Source: Methanobrevibacter ruminantium M1
GTDB taxonomy: Archaea; Methanobacteriota; Methanobacteria; Methanobacteriales; Methanobacteriaceae
Reading direction: 5' to 3'
Assembly (NCBI RefSeq): GCF_000024185.1
Contig: NC_013790.1
Location: 496,001-560,000, forward strand
DNA length: 64,000 nt
Positions 53,680-61,951 of this stretch are shown here, piece after piece. Position numbers and translations under genes: made by a program. The stretch's first letter is position 1. Each line of letters starts with the position of its first letter. Below the pieces are notes generated by a model. The model saw only the letters and a list, made by a program, of their open reading frames with translations. It was not told where the DNA came from and did no database searches.

Positions 53680-54243
53680 TCAGATTTCAGTAAAATAACT
53701 AATAGGGAAGTATTCCTTAATCCACATTAGAATTTCACCATCTTTGATTATTGTATAATCCCTTGCAAGGAAATCCTCATCTGTATTATAGATTTCAATC
53801 AATTTGTCGTTTGCCTTTTCCATATCGATAATGTTTATCTCTCTTCTGGATTCAATATGGTATTTCTTCAATATTCTTCCTATAGGGATGTCTGCCCTAA
53901 CCAAGTCCTCTTTGATTTCTTTACTCAATCTTTTTAAAGGAATATAGGATTTAGCATAAATCAAAGGCTGTTCGTCCTTGTGCATTATGATTTCTCTAAA
54001 GTTGACCTCATCGCCAACATCCACATTGACAAGCTTTGCGCTTTCGGCTGTTGCCTCTTCGAAATGTTGCTCTAGGGTCTTTAAAGCAATTTTTCCATAA
54101 AGCACATCTAAAATGGCTGTAATTGAGCCATCTGTGGTCATAAGGATTTTTTGAGTGTTTGAAAAGTTTTGATTGTACTTTTCTTCAACTTGATTAATCT
54201 TTTCAATCAATCTTACATTGATGTCATTATCTGTAGTTGCCAT
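53680..54243 (-). CDS. DUF98 chorismate pyruvate-lyase (4-hydroxybenzoate synthesis)
   Basis: A 187-residue protein of the DUF98 / chorismate lyase family. In methanogens the homologue makes 4-hydroxybenzoate from chorismate for methanopterin synthesis. Family features visible are LMTTDGSITAILDVLYG near the N-terminus, VNFREIIMHKDEQPLIYAKSYIP in the middle (with the conserved Arg and Glu region) and ISRREI/ESRREINIID with a C-terminal ARDYTIIKDGEILMWIKEYFP. It lies between FEN-1 and aksD, all on the minus strand, but the gaps of about 100 bases suggest independent promoters. Confidence 0.85.
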   Translation of the reverse strand: MATTDNDINVRLIEKINQVEEKYNQNFSNTQKILMTTDGSITAILDVLYGKIALKTLEQHFEEATAESAKLVNVDVGDEVNFREIIMHKDEQPLIYAKSYIPLKRLSKEIKEDLVRADIPIGRILKKYHIESRREINIIDMEKANDKLIEIYNTDEDFLARDYTIIKDGEILMWIKEYFPISYFTEI

Positions 54244-54344
54244 TTTTATAACTTCCTAAATTATGATAATATTGTCCAAAATCTTATTTTTTTTAAATAG
54301 TAATTTTAAGCATTATTATAATTAAATATTGATTTTAAACATAA

Positions 54345-55616
54345 TTATAAGCTATCTGGGTTTTGTATGAATCCAGAGACTGCAGATGCAGCTACAACTC
54401 CTGCATTTGCAAGGTATACTGATGAATTAGGATCTCCCATTCTTCCCTTGAAGTTTCTGTTTGTAGATGAGATGCTTGTTTCCCCTTCGGATAAGACTCC
54501 CATATGTCCTCCAAGGCATGGTCCACATCCAGGATTTGATACAATCGCTCCAGCATCCAGGAATGTTTTGATATAACCTAAATCCATTGCCTTTTGATAG
54601 ATTTCCTTGGATGCAGGGATAATAATTAATCTTACATCGTCATGGACTTGCTTGCCTTCTAGGACTGCTGCAGCTTGTGCAAGGTCATTGAGCCTTCCGT
54701 TTGTGCATGATCCAATAAATCCTTGGTCTATATGGGTTCCTTCCACTTTTGAGAGAGGATTGACATTGTCAACATCATTTGGACAGGCTATTTGGGCTTC
54801 CATATCATCTACATTGAAGAGATATTCCTTGAGATAGTTTGAGTCCTTGTCTGATTTTATTATATTCAATTGGTCTTTGCTTTTGCCGGTTCTATTGCAG
54901 ACATACTCTATTGTTGCCTTGTTTGGCTCCATTATTCCGTTTTTAGCTCCCATCTCAATTGCCATATTTGTCATGGTCATTCGGCTTTCAACATCCAGAT
55001 TGTCTATTGTCTCTCCGCAGAACTCTGCAGTGTTGTAGGTTGCTCCGGCAATTCCTATCTCTCCTATTATGTTTAGAATAAGGTCCTTGGATGTTATTCC
55101 TGGCCTTAAGCTTCCTTCAACTTCTATCTTTAATGCTTCAGGAACCATAAACCATGTCTTTCCAGTTGCATAGACCATTGCTAGGTCAGTTGCACCCATT
55201 CCTGTTGAAAATGCTCCGAATGCACCGTATGTGCATGTGTGTGAGTCTGCACCGACGATGACCATTCCAGGCTCAACATGTCCCTTTTCAGGAAGAACCT
55301 GATGGCATATACCTTCTCCATGAATGTAATGGCTTTTTATGCCTTGGGTCTTGATAAAGTTTCTTGCTACCTTTTGAAACTCTGCAGATCCTATTGTATT
55401 TGCTGGAATGTTGTGGTCAAAGACAATGACTATCTTTTCATTGTCCCATACCTTATCTGTGATTTTTTCAAAGGTTTTTATTGCAGGAGGTGAAGTTCCA
55501 TCGTGGGACATGGCTAAATCGACGCCAATTTCAATTATTTCTCCCGGTTCGACTTCGTGGCCTGCTTTTTGAGATAATATTTTTTCTGTAATATTCAAGT
55601 TTAATCTCCTTTTCAA
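54345..55616 (-). CDS. aksD: Homoaconitase / 3-isopropylmalate dehydratase large subunit
   Basis: A 423-residue aconitase-family large subunit. The Fe-S cysteines lie in FIGSCTNGRLNDL and SNPGCGPCLGGH, and GADSHTCTYGAFGAFSTGMG is the substrate and cluster loop. It functions with a small subunit not seen in the window. Methanogens have two paralogues, LeuC for leucine and AksD (HacA) for 2-oxosuberate/coenzyme B. The neighbouring homocitrate-synthase-type gene favours AksD, but sequence alone by eye does not decide it. Confidence 0.85.
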   Translation of the reverse strand: MKRRLNLNITEKILSQKAGHEVEPGEIIEIGVDLAMSHDGTSPPAIKTFEKITDKVWDNEKIVIVFDHNIPANTIGSAEFQKVARNFIKTQGIKSHYIHGEGICHQVLPEKGHVEPGMVIVGADSHTCTYGAFGAFSTGMGATDLAMVYATGKTWFMVPEALKIEVEGSLRPGITSKDLILNIIGEIGIAGATYNTAEFCGETIDNLDVESRMTMTNMAIEMGAKNGIMEPNKATIEYVCNRTGKSKDQLNIIKSDKDSNYLKEYLFNVDDMEAQIACPNDVDNVNPLSKVEGTHIDQGFIGSCTNGRLNDLAQAAAVLEGKQVHDDVRLIIIPASKEIYQKAMDLGYIKTFLDAGAIVSNPGCGPCLGGHMGVLSEGETSISSTNRNFKGRMGDPNSSVYLANAGVVAASAVSGFIQNPDSL

Positions 55617-55890
55617 ATTAAATATCTTAAGAAATCTTTAATTAATTTATTAAATTTTAATAATTAGTTTTATCACTAATTTTTATTTACTATTTTTAGT
55701 TTAATTTTTAAGATTATAAATTTATTTATTTAAATCTTTTATTTTAAATTAAATTGGCTAAAATCAAGACTTATATATTAACTAAGTTAAGTATTAATTT
55801 AAAAAAAATAAATGTTGATTATTAAAAATCAACATAAAAACGATTTAATCCCAAATTGGGATAATATATATAATCTGCTATCTTGATTAA
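55617..55890. other. AT-rich gap upstream of aksD
   Basis: No gene seen. CAACATAAAAACG and a CCCAAATTGGGA palindrome (55850-55861) are present; the latter could be part of a terminator for aksA or an operator. Confidence 0.35.
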
Positions 55891-57075
55891 CTATAAGTCA
55901 ACATAATTAGCATCAATGCTTCTTACAATGTCTTTAAATACATTATCATCAATGTATTTTCCTTCTTCTCTGCTTTCTTTGACTTTTTTAACTATCTGAC
56001 AAAGCTGATCATTTGTAACCTTAAATCCGCATTCATCTAATTTTGCCTTAACAGCTCTGCATCCTGAATGCTTTCCTAAGACTAATTGTCTCTTTTGTCC
56101 TACAAGCTCTGGAAGATATGGCTCATATGTAAGAGGCTCTTCAATCACTGCATCCACATGGATTCCAGATTCATGTCTGAATACGTTTTTACCTACAACA
56201 GGCTTATTATAAGGAATTCCAAGCTTTGTCTTTTCTGCAACAAGCTCTGAAAGCTCTTGAATGTATTTGGTCTTAAATCCTAAATCCTTTCCATATAAGA
56301 TTTTTAGAGACATTACAAGCTCTTCAAGTGATGCGTTTCCTGCCCTTTCTCCGATTCCATTTACAGTTGTTGAAACAGCGGAACCTCCTGCTAAAAGTCC
56401 GTAAATTGAGTTTATTACAGCAAGACCAAAGTCATTATGACAATGCATTGCAATATCGACATTTGTGACTTTTCTAAGCTCTTTGATTAGGAAAGTGATT
56501 CCTTGAGGAGTTATTGCTCCTACTGTGTCTGCAATATGAACCCTGTCTGCCCCATAGCTTTCCGCTTTGGAGTAGGTTCTCTTTAAGAAGTCCAAGTCAG
56601 TTCTTGTAGCATCTTCTGCTGAGAATGCTACGAACAATCCATGGTCCTTAGCGTATTCAATGGATTTCATGCAAATATTCAAGGCTTCCTGTCTTTTGAT
56701 ATGCATCTTGTGCTCTAAATGAATGTCTGAGGTTCCCATGAATGTGATTATTCCATCAACATCACAGTCAAGAGCCTTATCGATGTCTGCTCTTTTAGTT
56801 CTTGCAAGACAGATAATCTGTGCATCCAAGCCTTCATTTGCTATTGCCTTTACGGCATCTGCTTCACGGCTTGAAACGATAGGGAATCCCGCTTCAATCT
56901 GATGAATTCTAAATTGATCTAATTTTCTAGCAATCTCTAATTTGTCTTCCTTTGAAAAACAGACCCCTGGAGTTTGTTCTCCATCTCTTAAGGTAGTATC
57001 ATAAATTGTTATGTTTTTTGGGAATTTATATTCCTCTTCCTTGTTAAAGGGACTGATATAATATTGCATTTTCAC
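55891..57075 (-). CDS. aksA: Homocitrate synthase (isopropylmalate/citramalate synthase family)
   Basis: A 394-residue member of the isopropylmalate synthase family, without the C-terminal leucine-binding regulatory domain. Motifs: IYDTTLRDGEQTPGVCF, HCHNDFGLAVINSIYGLLAGG and the metal-binding VNGIGERAGNASLEE, then FRHESGIHVDAV. The length and lack of a regulatory domain fit AksA, which extends 2-oxoglutarate stepwise for coenzyme B synthesis. Position next to the aksD-type gene (274 bases apart, same strand) supports this. A citramalate or isopropylmalate synthase is the alternative. Confidence 0.85.
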   Translation of the reverse strand: MKMQYYISPFNKEEEYKFPKNITIYDTTLRDGEQTPGVCFSKEDKLEIARKLDQFRIHQIEAGFPIVSSREADAVKAIANEGLDAQIICLARTKRADIDKALDCDVDGIITFMGTSDIHLEHKMHIKRQEALNICMKSIEYAKDHGLFVAFSAEDATRTDLDFLKRTYSKAESYGADRVHIADTVGAITPQGITFLIKELRKVTNVDIAMHCHNDFGLAVINSIYGLLAGGSAVSTTVNGIGERAGNASLEELVMSLKILYGKDLGFKTKYIQELSELVAEKTKLGIPYNKPVVGKNVFRHESGIHVDAVIEEPLTYEPYLPELVGQKRQLVLGKHSGCRAVKAKLDECGFKVTNDQLCQIVKKVKESREEGKYIDDNVFKDIVRSIDANYVDL

Positions 57076-57251
57076 ATCTCTTTATGTCTTTAATTAGTTA
57101 ATTGAATAATTTTTTCTATATTTTAATAGATTATTTTAATATAATAAGTTTTCTATTTGAACTTATGAATTGCTAATTTTAATTATCTCTTTAGGACTAT
57201 TTGAATTTTTGAATTTGTAATTTTAATTATCTCTTAGAACTTTAAACCTTT

Positions 57252-57797
57252 TTATTTGTCCTGCTCTTCTAGCAATTCCAAATAGGAAGTTCGCTCGAAG
57301 CCATCAGTAATTCCCAATTGCTCAAATAGGTCAAATATTTTATCTTGAGCTTCATTATAATCGGAACCGTCCTCCAATGCAATCTCTATTTCCATATATG
57401 GATCAAGGCCCTCTACATCATCTAAGCTTATCTCAAAATTCTCAAGCTTAAAATACTCTCTGTTCTTTTTGACTGTTCTAACTTCGATAAATCCTAGATT
57501 CTCAAAGATTTTTGCACATTTGTCGCTGTCTTCGATTTTCATTTCAACTTCTTCTCGAGTCTTGCTTTTGCTGTCTATCTTAGGGCCTTTATAGGTTATA
57601 AACAAGTTATGGGATTTTTCTGTTTTGGTTTCTCTTATCCTTAAGGCCTCATCAGTCTTTGCAAAGTCATTTACAGGGCTGTTGAAATATCTGTCTATCT
57701 GCTTTTCTGTTTTTGTTTTTATTGCATTGATTTCGTTTAATTTGACTTTTATATCTTCAAAATTATTTATCTTAGCTTTAACTTCTACTTCTATCAT
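57252..57797 (-). CDS. CYTH-domain protein (CyaB/thiamine-triphosphatase-like)
   Basis: A 181-residue CYTH (triphosphate tunnel metalloenzyme) protein. The signature ExExK is present as EVEVKAK at residues 3-9; further charged strands (DEALRIRETK, FITYKGPK, REEVEMKI, ISLDDVEGLDPYMEIEIAL) match the tunnel residues. Such proteins hydrolyse triphosphates or make cAMP; in archaea the activity is usually unknown. It is divergent from the TBP gene. Confidence 0.88.
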   Translation of the reverse strand: MIEVEVKAKINNFEDIKVKLNEINAIKTKTEKQIDRYFNSPVNDFAKTDEALRIRETKTEKSHNLFITYKGPKIDSKSKTREEVEMKIEDSDKCAKIFENLGFIEVRTVKKNREYFKLENFEISLDDVEGLDPYMEIEIALEDGSDYNEAQDKIFDLFEQLGITDGFERTSYLELLEEQDK

Positions 57798-58215
57798 CTT
57801 ATCACTTTAAATGTTAATTATATTTATCATTCACTTTAAAACTTAATCCTAGTTCATCTTTCATTCAAATATTCCTTTTAAATTTTTTATTTTTCATTTT
57901 ACAACTATAGTCTTAATATATATACTTTTCCCCTTATTCTTTAATAAATCATTCTAAAGATTTTTTATTCGTAATTATTAGAATAATTTTTATTAATACT
58001 TTTGTTAAAGTTCATAATATTTTTACCGATTTTTAAATTTTTTTCAATTAAGTTTATATACTATTTAAATAATATATTTTATTAGTAAAAATTTTATAAA
58101 AAATTTATTAATTTTACCGTTTTTTTATTAAGTTTTTTTCATTATAAAACTAAAATTATATTAATTTTTTAAAATGTTTACTTACTTTTTTTAAATTTGA
58201 TTTGGAGGTATTAAG
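57798..58215. other. Promoter region between CYTH and TBP genes
   Basis: No gene. A strongly T/A-rich stretch with TTTATATACTATTTAAATA words near 58049-58073, a plausible TATA region for tbp. GGAGGT at 58203-58208 is the ribosome binding site that fixes the TTG start at 58216. Confidence 0.45.
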
Positions 58216-58761
58216 TTGACCGATGTTGATATAAAAATAGAAAACATTGTGGCTTCTGCTAGCATTGGTAAAGACATTGTTCTTACTGAAGTTGCAAAAG
58301 CATTAGAAGGCGTCGATTTCAATAGAGAACAGTTTCCAGGTCTAGTTTTTAAACTTCAAGACCCTAAGACTGCTGCTTTAATTTTTAGTTCCGGCAAACT
58401 TGTTTGTACTGGCGCTAAATCTATCGATGATTCAAAGTTAGCTATTAAGAAAACTGTCGACCTTATGAGAACTATTGATACCGAGATTCCTCATGAGTTT
58501 GATATTAAAATTCAAAATATTGTTGCTTCTGCAAATTTACAATCCACATTAAATTTAGAAGCAGTTGCTTTGGAATTGGAAAACACCGAGTACGAACCTG
58601 AACAATTCCCAGGTTTAGTGTACCGTTTATCTGATCCTAAAGTAGTTTTATTATTATTCGGTTCCGGTAAAGTTGTTTGTACCGGCGCTAAAACCAAACA
58701 AGACGCTAGGTTAGGTGTTGAAAACGCTAAAGCTAGACTTAGCGAATTGGACTTAATATAA
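58216..58761 (+). CDS. tbp: TATA-box-binding protein
   Basis: Archaeal general transcription factor, 181 residues. Two direct repeats of about 90 residues are obvious: IKIENIVASASIGKDI... and IKIQNIVASANLQSTL..., each followed by EQFPGLVFKL or EQFPGLVYRL and SGK(L/V)VCTGAK. The start is TTG, supported by GGAGGT seven bases upstream. It is closely followed by the HAD phosphatase/coiled-coil gene, probably in one operon. Confidence 0.97.
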   Translation: MTDVDIKIENIVASASIGKDIVLTEVAKALEGVDFNREQFPGLVFKLQDPKTAALIFSSGKLVCTGAKSIDDSKLAIKKTVDLMRTIDTEIPHEFDIKIQNIVASANLQSTLNLEAVALELENTEYEPEQFPGLVYRLSDPKVVLLLFGSGKVVCTGAKTKQDARLGVENAKARLSELDLI

Positions 58762-58774
58762 TTTGGTGATATAT

Positions 58775-60838
58775 TTGATTAAACTTGTAGTATTTGACTT
58801 AGATAATGTTATTATTGATGGTGAGGGCATAGATGAGATTGGAAAATTGGTAAATATTGAAGATCAAATTGCAAAAATCACCGAGCAGGCAATGCAAGGT
58901 GAAATCGACTTCGAAACATCCATTAAAAAAAGAGTAGGACTTCTTAAGGGAGCTTCTACTGATGATATTAAAACATTAGCTAATGAAATGCCTCTAATGG
59001 AAGGTGCTGAAGAAACCGTTTCCTCTTTAAAGGAAAATGGTTTTGATGTAGCTATTATAAGTGGCAGTTTTGATATTATTGCCGATATTATTAAGGAAAA
59101 ACTCAATGTGGATAATGTATTCACAAATTCACTTGTTGAAGAAGACGGGATCTTGACAGGTGAAGTTACTGGACCATTGGTATCTGGTTCAAAAGTAGAT
59201 GTTTTATCTAAATTCATTGAAGACAAGGGCTATTCTTTAGAGGAATGTGTTGCTGTCGGAGATGGAGCTAATGACATTTCTATGATTGAATCTGCTGGAT
59301 ACGGCATTGCATTCAATGCAAAGCCTGCCTTAAAGGAAAATGCAGACATCATTGTAGAAACCCGTAATCTTACTGACGTCCGTGACGTCATTATTAACTT
59401 AAATTCTGAAAACACTGAAGAAGGTGCTGACGTGGATAAAGAAGTTGAAATTGAAACTGAAGTAGTTGAATCTACTGATGTAGTTGTCGAAAATCAAGAA
59501 GAACAAGTTGCAGATGCAACTGAAGAAGTAGTTGAAGTAGAAGAAGCAGAAGAAGCTGTTGAAGAAGCAGTTGAAACTGAAGAAGAAGCAGTTGAAGAAG
59601 AAACTGTAGAAGCTGAAGAGGAAGCTGTTGAAGAAGAAGCAGAAGAAGCTGTTGAAGCTGAGGAAGAAGCTGAAGAAATCGAAGAAGCTGCTGAAGAGGA
59701 AGCAGAAGAAGCTACCGAAGAAGAAGCTATTGAAGAGGCCGAAGAGGAAGCTGATGAAGAAGTAGTTGAAGAGGCTGAAGAAGAAGTAGCTGAAGAAGAA
59801 GCAGAAGAGATTGAAGAAGCTGTTGAAGAAGAGGCTGAAGAAGAAGTAGCTGAAGAAGCTGCAGATGAAGAAGTAGTTGAAGAAGCTGCTGAAGAAGAAG
59901 CAGAAGAAGCTACCGAAGAGGAAGCTGCTGAAGAAGAAGCTAAAGAAGAAAAGCCTAAAAAGTCTAAAAAGTCTAAAAACACTCTTCCTGAACCTGATTT
60001 CGAATTAGCTGATACTATCGAAGGAGTCAGAGCTCAAAAAGATGAAAGAGAAGCAAAAATTGCTCAAGTTGCTGACGAAAGAGAAGCATTCAATAGAGAA
60101 GCTAAAGAGCAACGTAAAATACGTGATGAATTAAACACTGAATTAAAATTAAACTTAGCAAAAGCTATTGAATTCAGAGATCAACGTAATGAAATCAACA
60201 GAGAAGTTGAAGAAAACAAAAGAGCTCGTAACAAAGTAAATGAAGAGATTAAAAATCTCGAATGGTCTTCTGGTAAAAAAGATAGAATCAGAATTGAAAA
60301 CGAAATCAAGAAGATTGATAAAATCATTGAAACCAGAGTTTTAGACATTAAAAAGGAAAATCAGCTTGTAAAAACTGCTAACGATTTAAGAAAACAACTT
60401 GCAGAAATTACAGAAGACAACAAAGTAAAAGAAGAAGCTGAAAAGCTTAAAAAGCAATCTGAAGAATACCACGCTAAAGTTGTCGAACTTTCCGAACAAG
60501 CTCAAGAAGCTCACGAACAAATGCTTTCTTACTTTAGGAAAACTGATGAAATCAGAACTGCTGCAGATGAAGCACACAAGTTATTCATCCAAGCTAGGAA
60601 AAACGCTTCTGCTAAACATGAAGAATTTAAAGTCATTTTAAGTGAAATTCATGTTATTAATAAAAGATTAGGAAGCAACAGAGCTAGAAGAAGAAAATCT
60701 GAGAAAACTAGCAATGCTCCTGGTAAAAGAAATCGTGAAGAGAAAGAGAAAGCTGAAGCTATCTTTGATAAGTTTAAAAACGGTAAAAAATTATCAACTG
60801 AAGAGCTTTTACTCTTGCAAAAATATGATATTAATTAA
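58775..60838 (+). CDS. HAD phosphatase (SerB-like) with long acidic and coiled-coil tail
   Basis: A 687-residue fusion. Residues 1-205 are a HAD phosphatase of the phosphoserine phosphatase type: VVFDLDNVII (usual DxDxT replaced by DLDNV), AIISGSFD, and VGDGANDISMIESAGYGIAFNAK. Residues 220-395 are a low-complexity Glu/Ala/Val tract. Residues 400-687 form a basic, helical coiled coil (ADEREAFNREAKEQRKIRDELN) ending in a basic RARRRKSEKTSNAPGKRNR region. The TTG at 58775 with GGTG upstream is chosen. It lies 13 bases after tbp. I recall a similar tbp-phosphatase pairing in other Methanobacteriales. Its actual role is unknown; a nucleic-acid or ribosome-linked function is possible. Confidence 0.85.
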   Translation: MIKLVVFDLDNVIIDGEGIDEIGKLVNIEDQIAKITEQAMQGEIDFETSIKKRVGLLKGASTDDIKTLANEMPLMEGAEETVSSLKENGFDVAIISGSFDIIADIIKEKLNVDNVFTNSLVEEDGILTGEVTGPLVSGSKVDVLSKFIEDKGYSLEECVAVGDGANDISMIESAGYGIAFNAKPALKENADIIVETRNLTDVRDVIINLNSENTEEGADVDKEVEIETEVVESTDVVVENQEEQVADATEEVVEVEEAEEAVEEAVETEEEAVEEETVEAEEEAVEEEAEEAVEAEEEAEEIEEAAEEEAEEATEEEAIEEAEEEADEEVVEEAEEEVAEEEAEEIEEAVEEEAEEEVAEEAADEEVVEEAAEEEAEEATEEEAAEEEAKEEKPKKSKKSKNTLPEPDFELADTIEGVRAQKDEREAKIAQVADEREAFNREAKEQRKIRDELNTELKLNLAKAIEFRDQRNEINREVEENKRARNKVNEEIKNLEWSSGKKDRIRIENEIKKIDKIIETRVLDIKKENQLVKTANDLRKQLAEITEDNKVKEEAEKLKKQSEEYHAKVVELSEQAQEAHEQMLSYFRKTDEIRTAADEAHKLFIQARKNASAKHEEFKVILSEIHVINKRLGSNRARRRKSEKTSNAPGKRNREEKEKAEAIFDKFKNGKKLSTEELLLLQKYDIN

Positions 60839-61324
60839 TTAAATTCTTTTTTAATTTAATTTTTTTATTTTTATTTTTTTCTAAATCGATTTTTTTGATT
60901 TTTTATTTTAAACCTATTTTTTTATTTATTTAGATATTTTTTTATTATCTATTTTTCTTATATTTTTATTTCTATTTTTATTTCATTTTTTTATTATATT
61001 TTTATTTCTACTTTTCTTATATTTTTATTATTAAACTTATTTTCTTATTTAAATAATTTTAAATACTTAATTTAGCATTTATAATAGTATTTACACTTAT
61101 TTTTTAATATTAATATTTTTTCTATTTTTAAGATTAAAGCAATTTCTCAAAATCACAATCTCAAAATATAAGTAAAGTTAATATAATAGTTAAATCTAAC
61201 TTTATTATTGAACTTTAGAAATTTGAATTTTAATATGAATTTAGATGTCGATTTTCAAGATTTGATTTAAAATTTTTATTTCTAAAATCATGAATTATTC
61301 TTATTTTATAAATATCTTATTTTA
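60839..61324. other. Very AT-rich gap
   Basis: No gene recognised. T-runs with repeated TTTTTATTTCTA / TTTCTTATATTTTTATT words (60950-61030) follow the phosphatase gene, probably as terminator sequence. The promoter of the gene at 61325 should lie near 61250-61300. Confidence 0.45.
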
Positions 61325-61570
61325 ATGGATGATATTATGGATTTGGAAAATAAAAAAGATGATAAAAATCAAAATAAAGAAGAAATAATTGAATCTAGTG
61401 AAAAAGAAGTTAAAATGGAAATATGTTATACCTGCGGTAAGGAGTTTGATATGAATTCTGACGAAGGCGCTCATTACCATTATGGTGAATATCCAATGTG
61501 CGGCTATTGCACTAACTTCTTTGGATTCTATAAGGAAGATATGATGGGTGGCAAGGCAAAAAAGGAATAA
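61325..61570 (+). CDS. Small zinc-ribbon-like protein
   Basis: An 81-residue protein. The N-terminal 30 residues are highly charged (DKNQNKEEIIESSEKEVKME); the rest has two CxxC pairs, CYTCGKEF and MCGYCTNFFG, separated by a His-containing loop (GAHYHYGEYP), suggesting one zinc site. The start may instead be the ATG at 61337. No named family recognised. It is upstream of topA but 380 bases away. Confidence 0.7.
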   Translation: MDDIMDLENKKDDKNQNKEEIIESSEKEVKMEICYTCGKEFDMNSDEGAHYHYGEYPMCGYCTNFFGFYKEDMMGGKAKKE

Positions 61571-61951
61571 AATAAATATTTATAAAATTATTATAATATT
61601 ATTTAATATTATTTAAGAAGCATTTTATAATATCAGTATTTACGCCTAATAATTGTAAAAATTGCTTAATTTATAATAAATTATTTATATATCTTGCAAG
61701 GCCACATCAATATTGTTTCCAACTTAAAGCAATATTGACTTAACTTAGTTTTGTTGTTTTCCAAAAATAGAAAGTCTTAAATATTAAAATTGAATTAAAA
61801 TATTTATAATTTCAACTAAATTTTTTTACAAAATTATTTGGATAGTAATTTTTATATAATTTTGTTTATCCTTTAATAATTATTTAAATTATTATTTTAG
61901 GTAATTTAATTAAATTTTTTCAATAAATTATTTTTATTTTTATGTGATAAC
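61571..61951. other. AT-rich gap upstream of topA
   Basis: No gene. The octamer CAATATTG occurs at 61709 and 61731, separated by TTTCCAACTTAAAG. This could be chance or a small structured leader. The topA promoter presumably lies at 61850-61900, where TTTTTATATAAT is found. Confidence 0.4.

Noticed and set aside
59494-59982. Minus-strand open frame rich in serine
   Set aside because: It is the complement of the Glu/Ala repeat tract in the phosphatase gene; GAA/GCT repeats read backward as TTC/AGC and stay open by composition.
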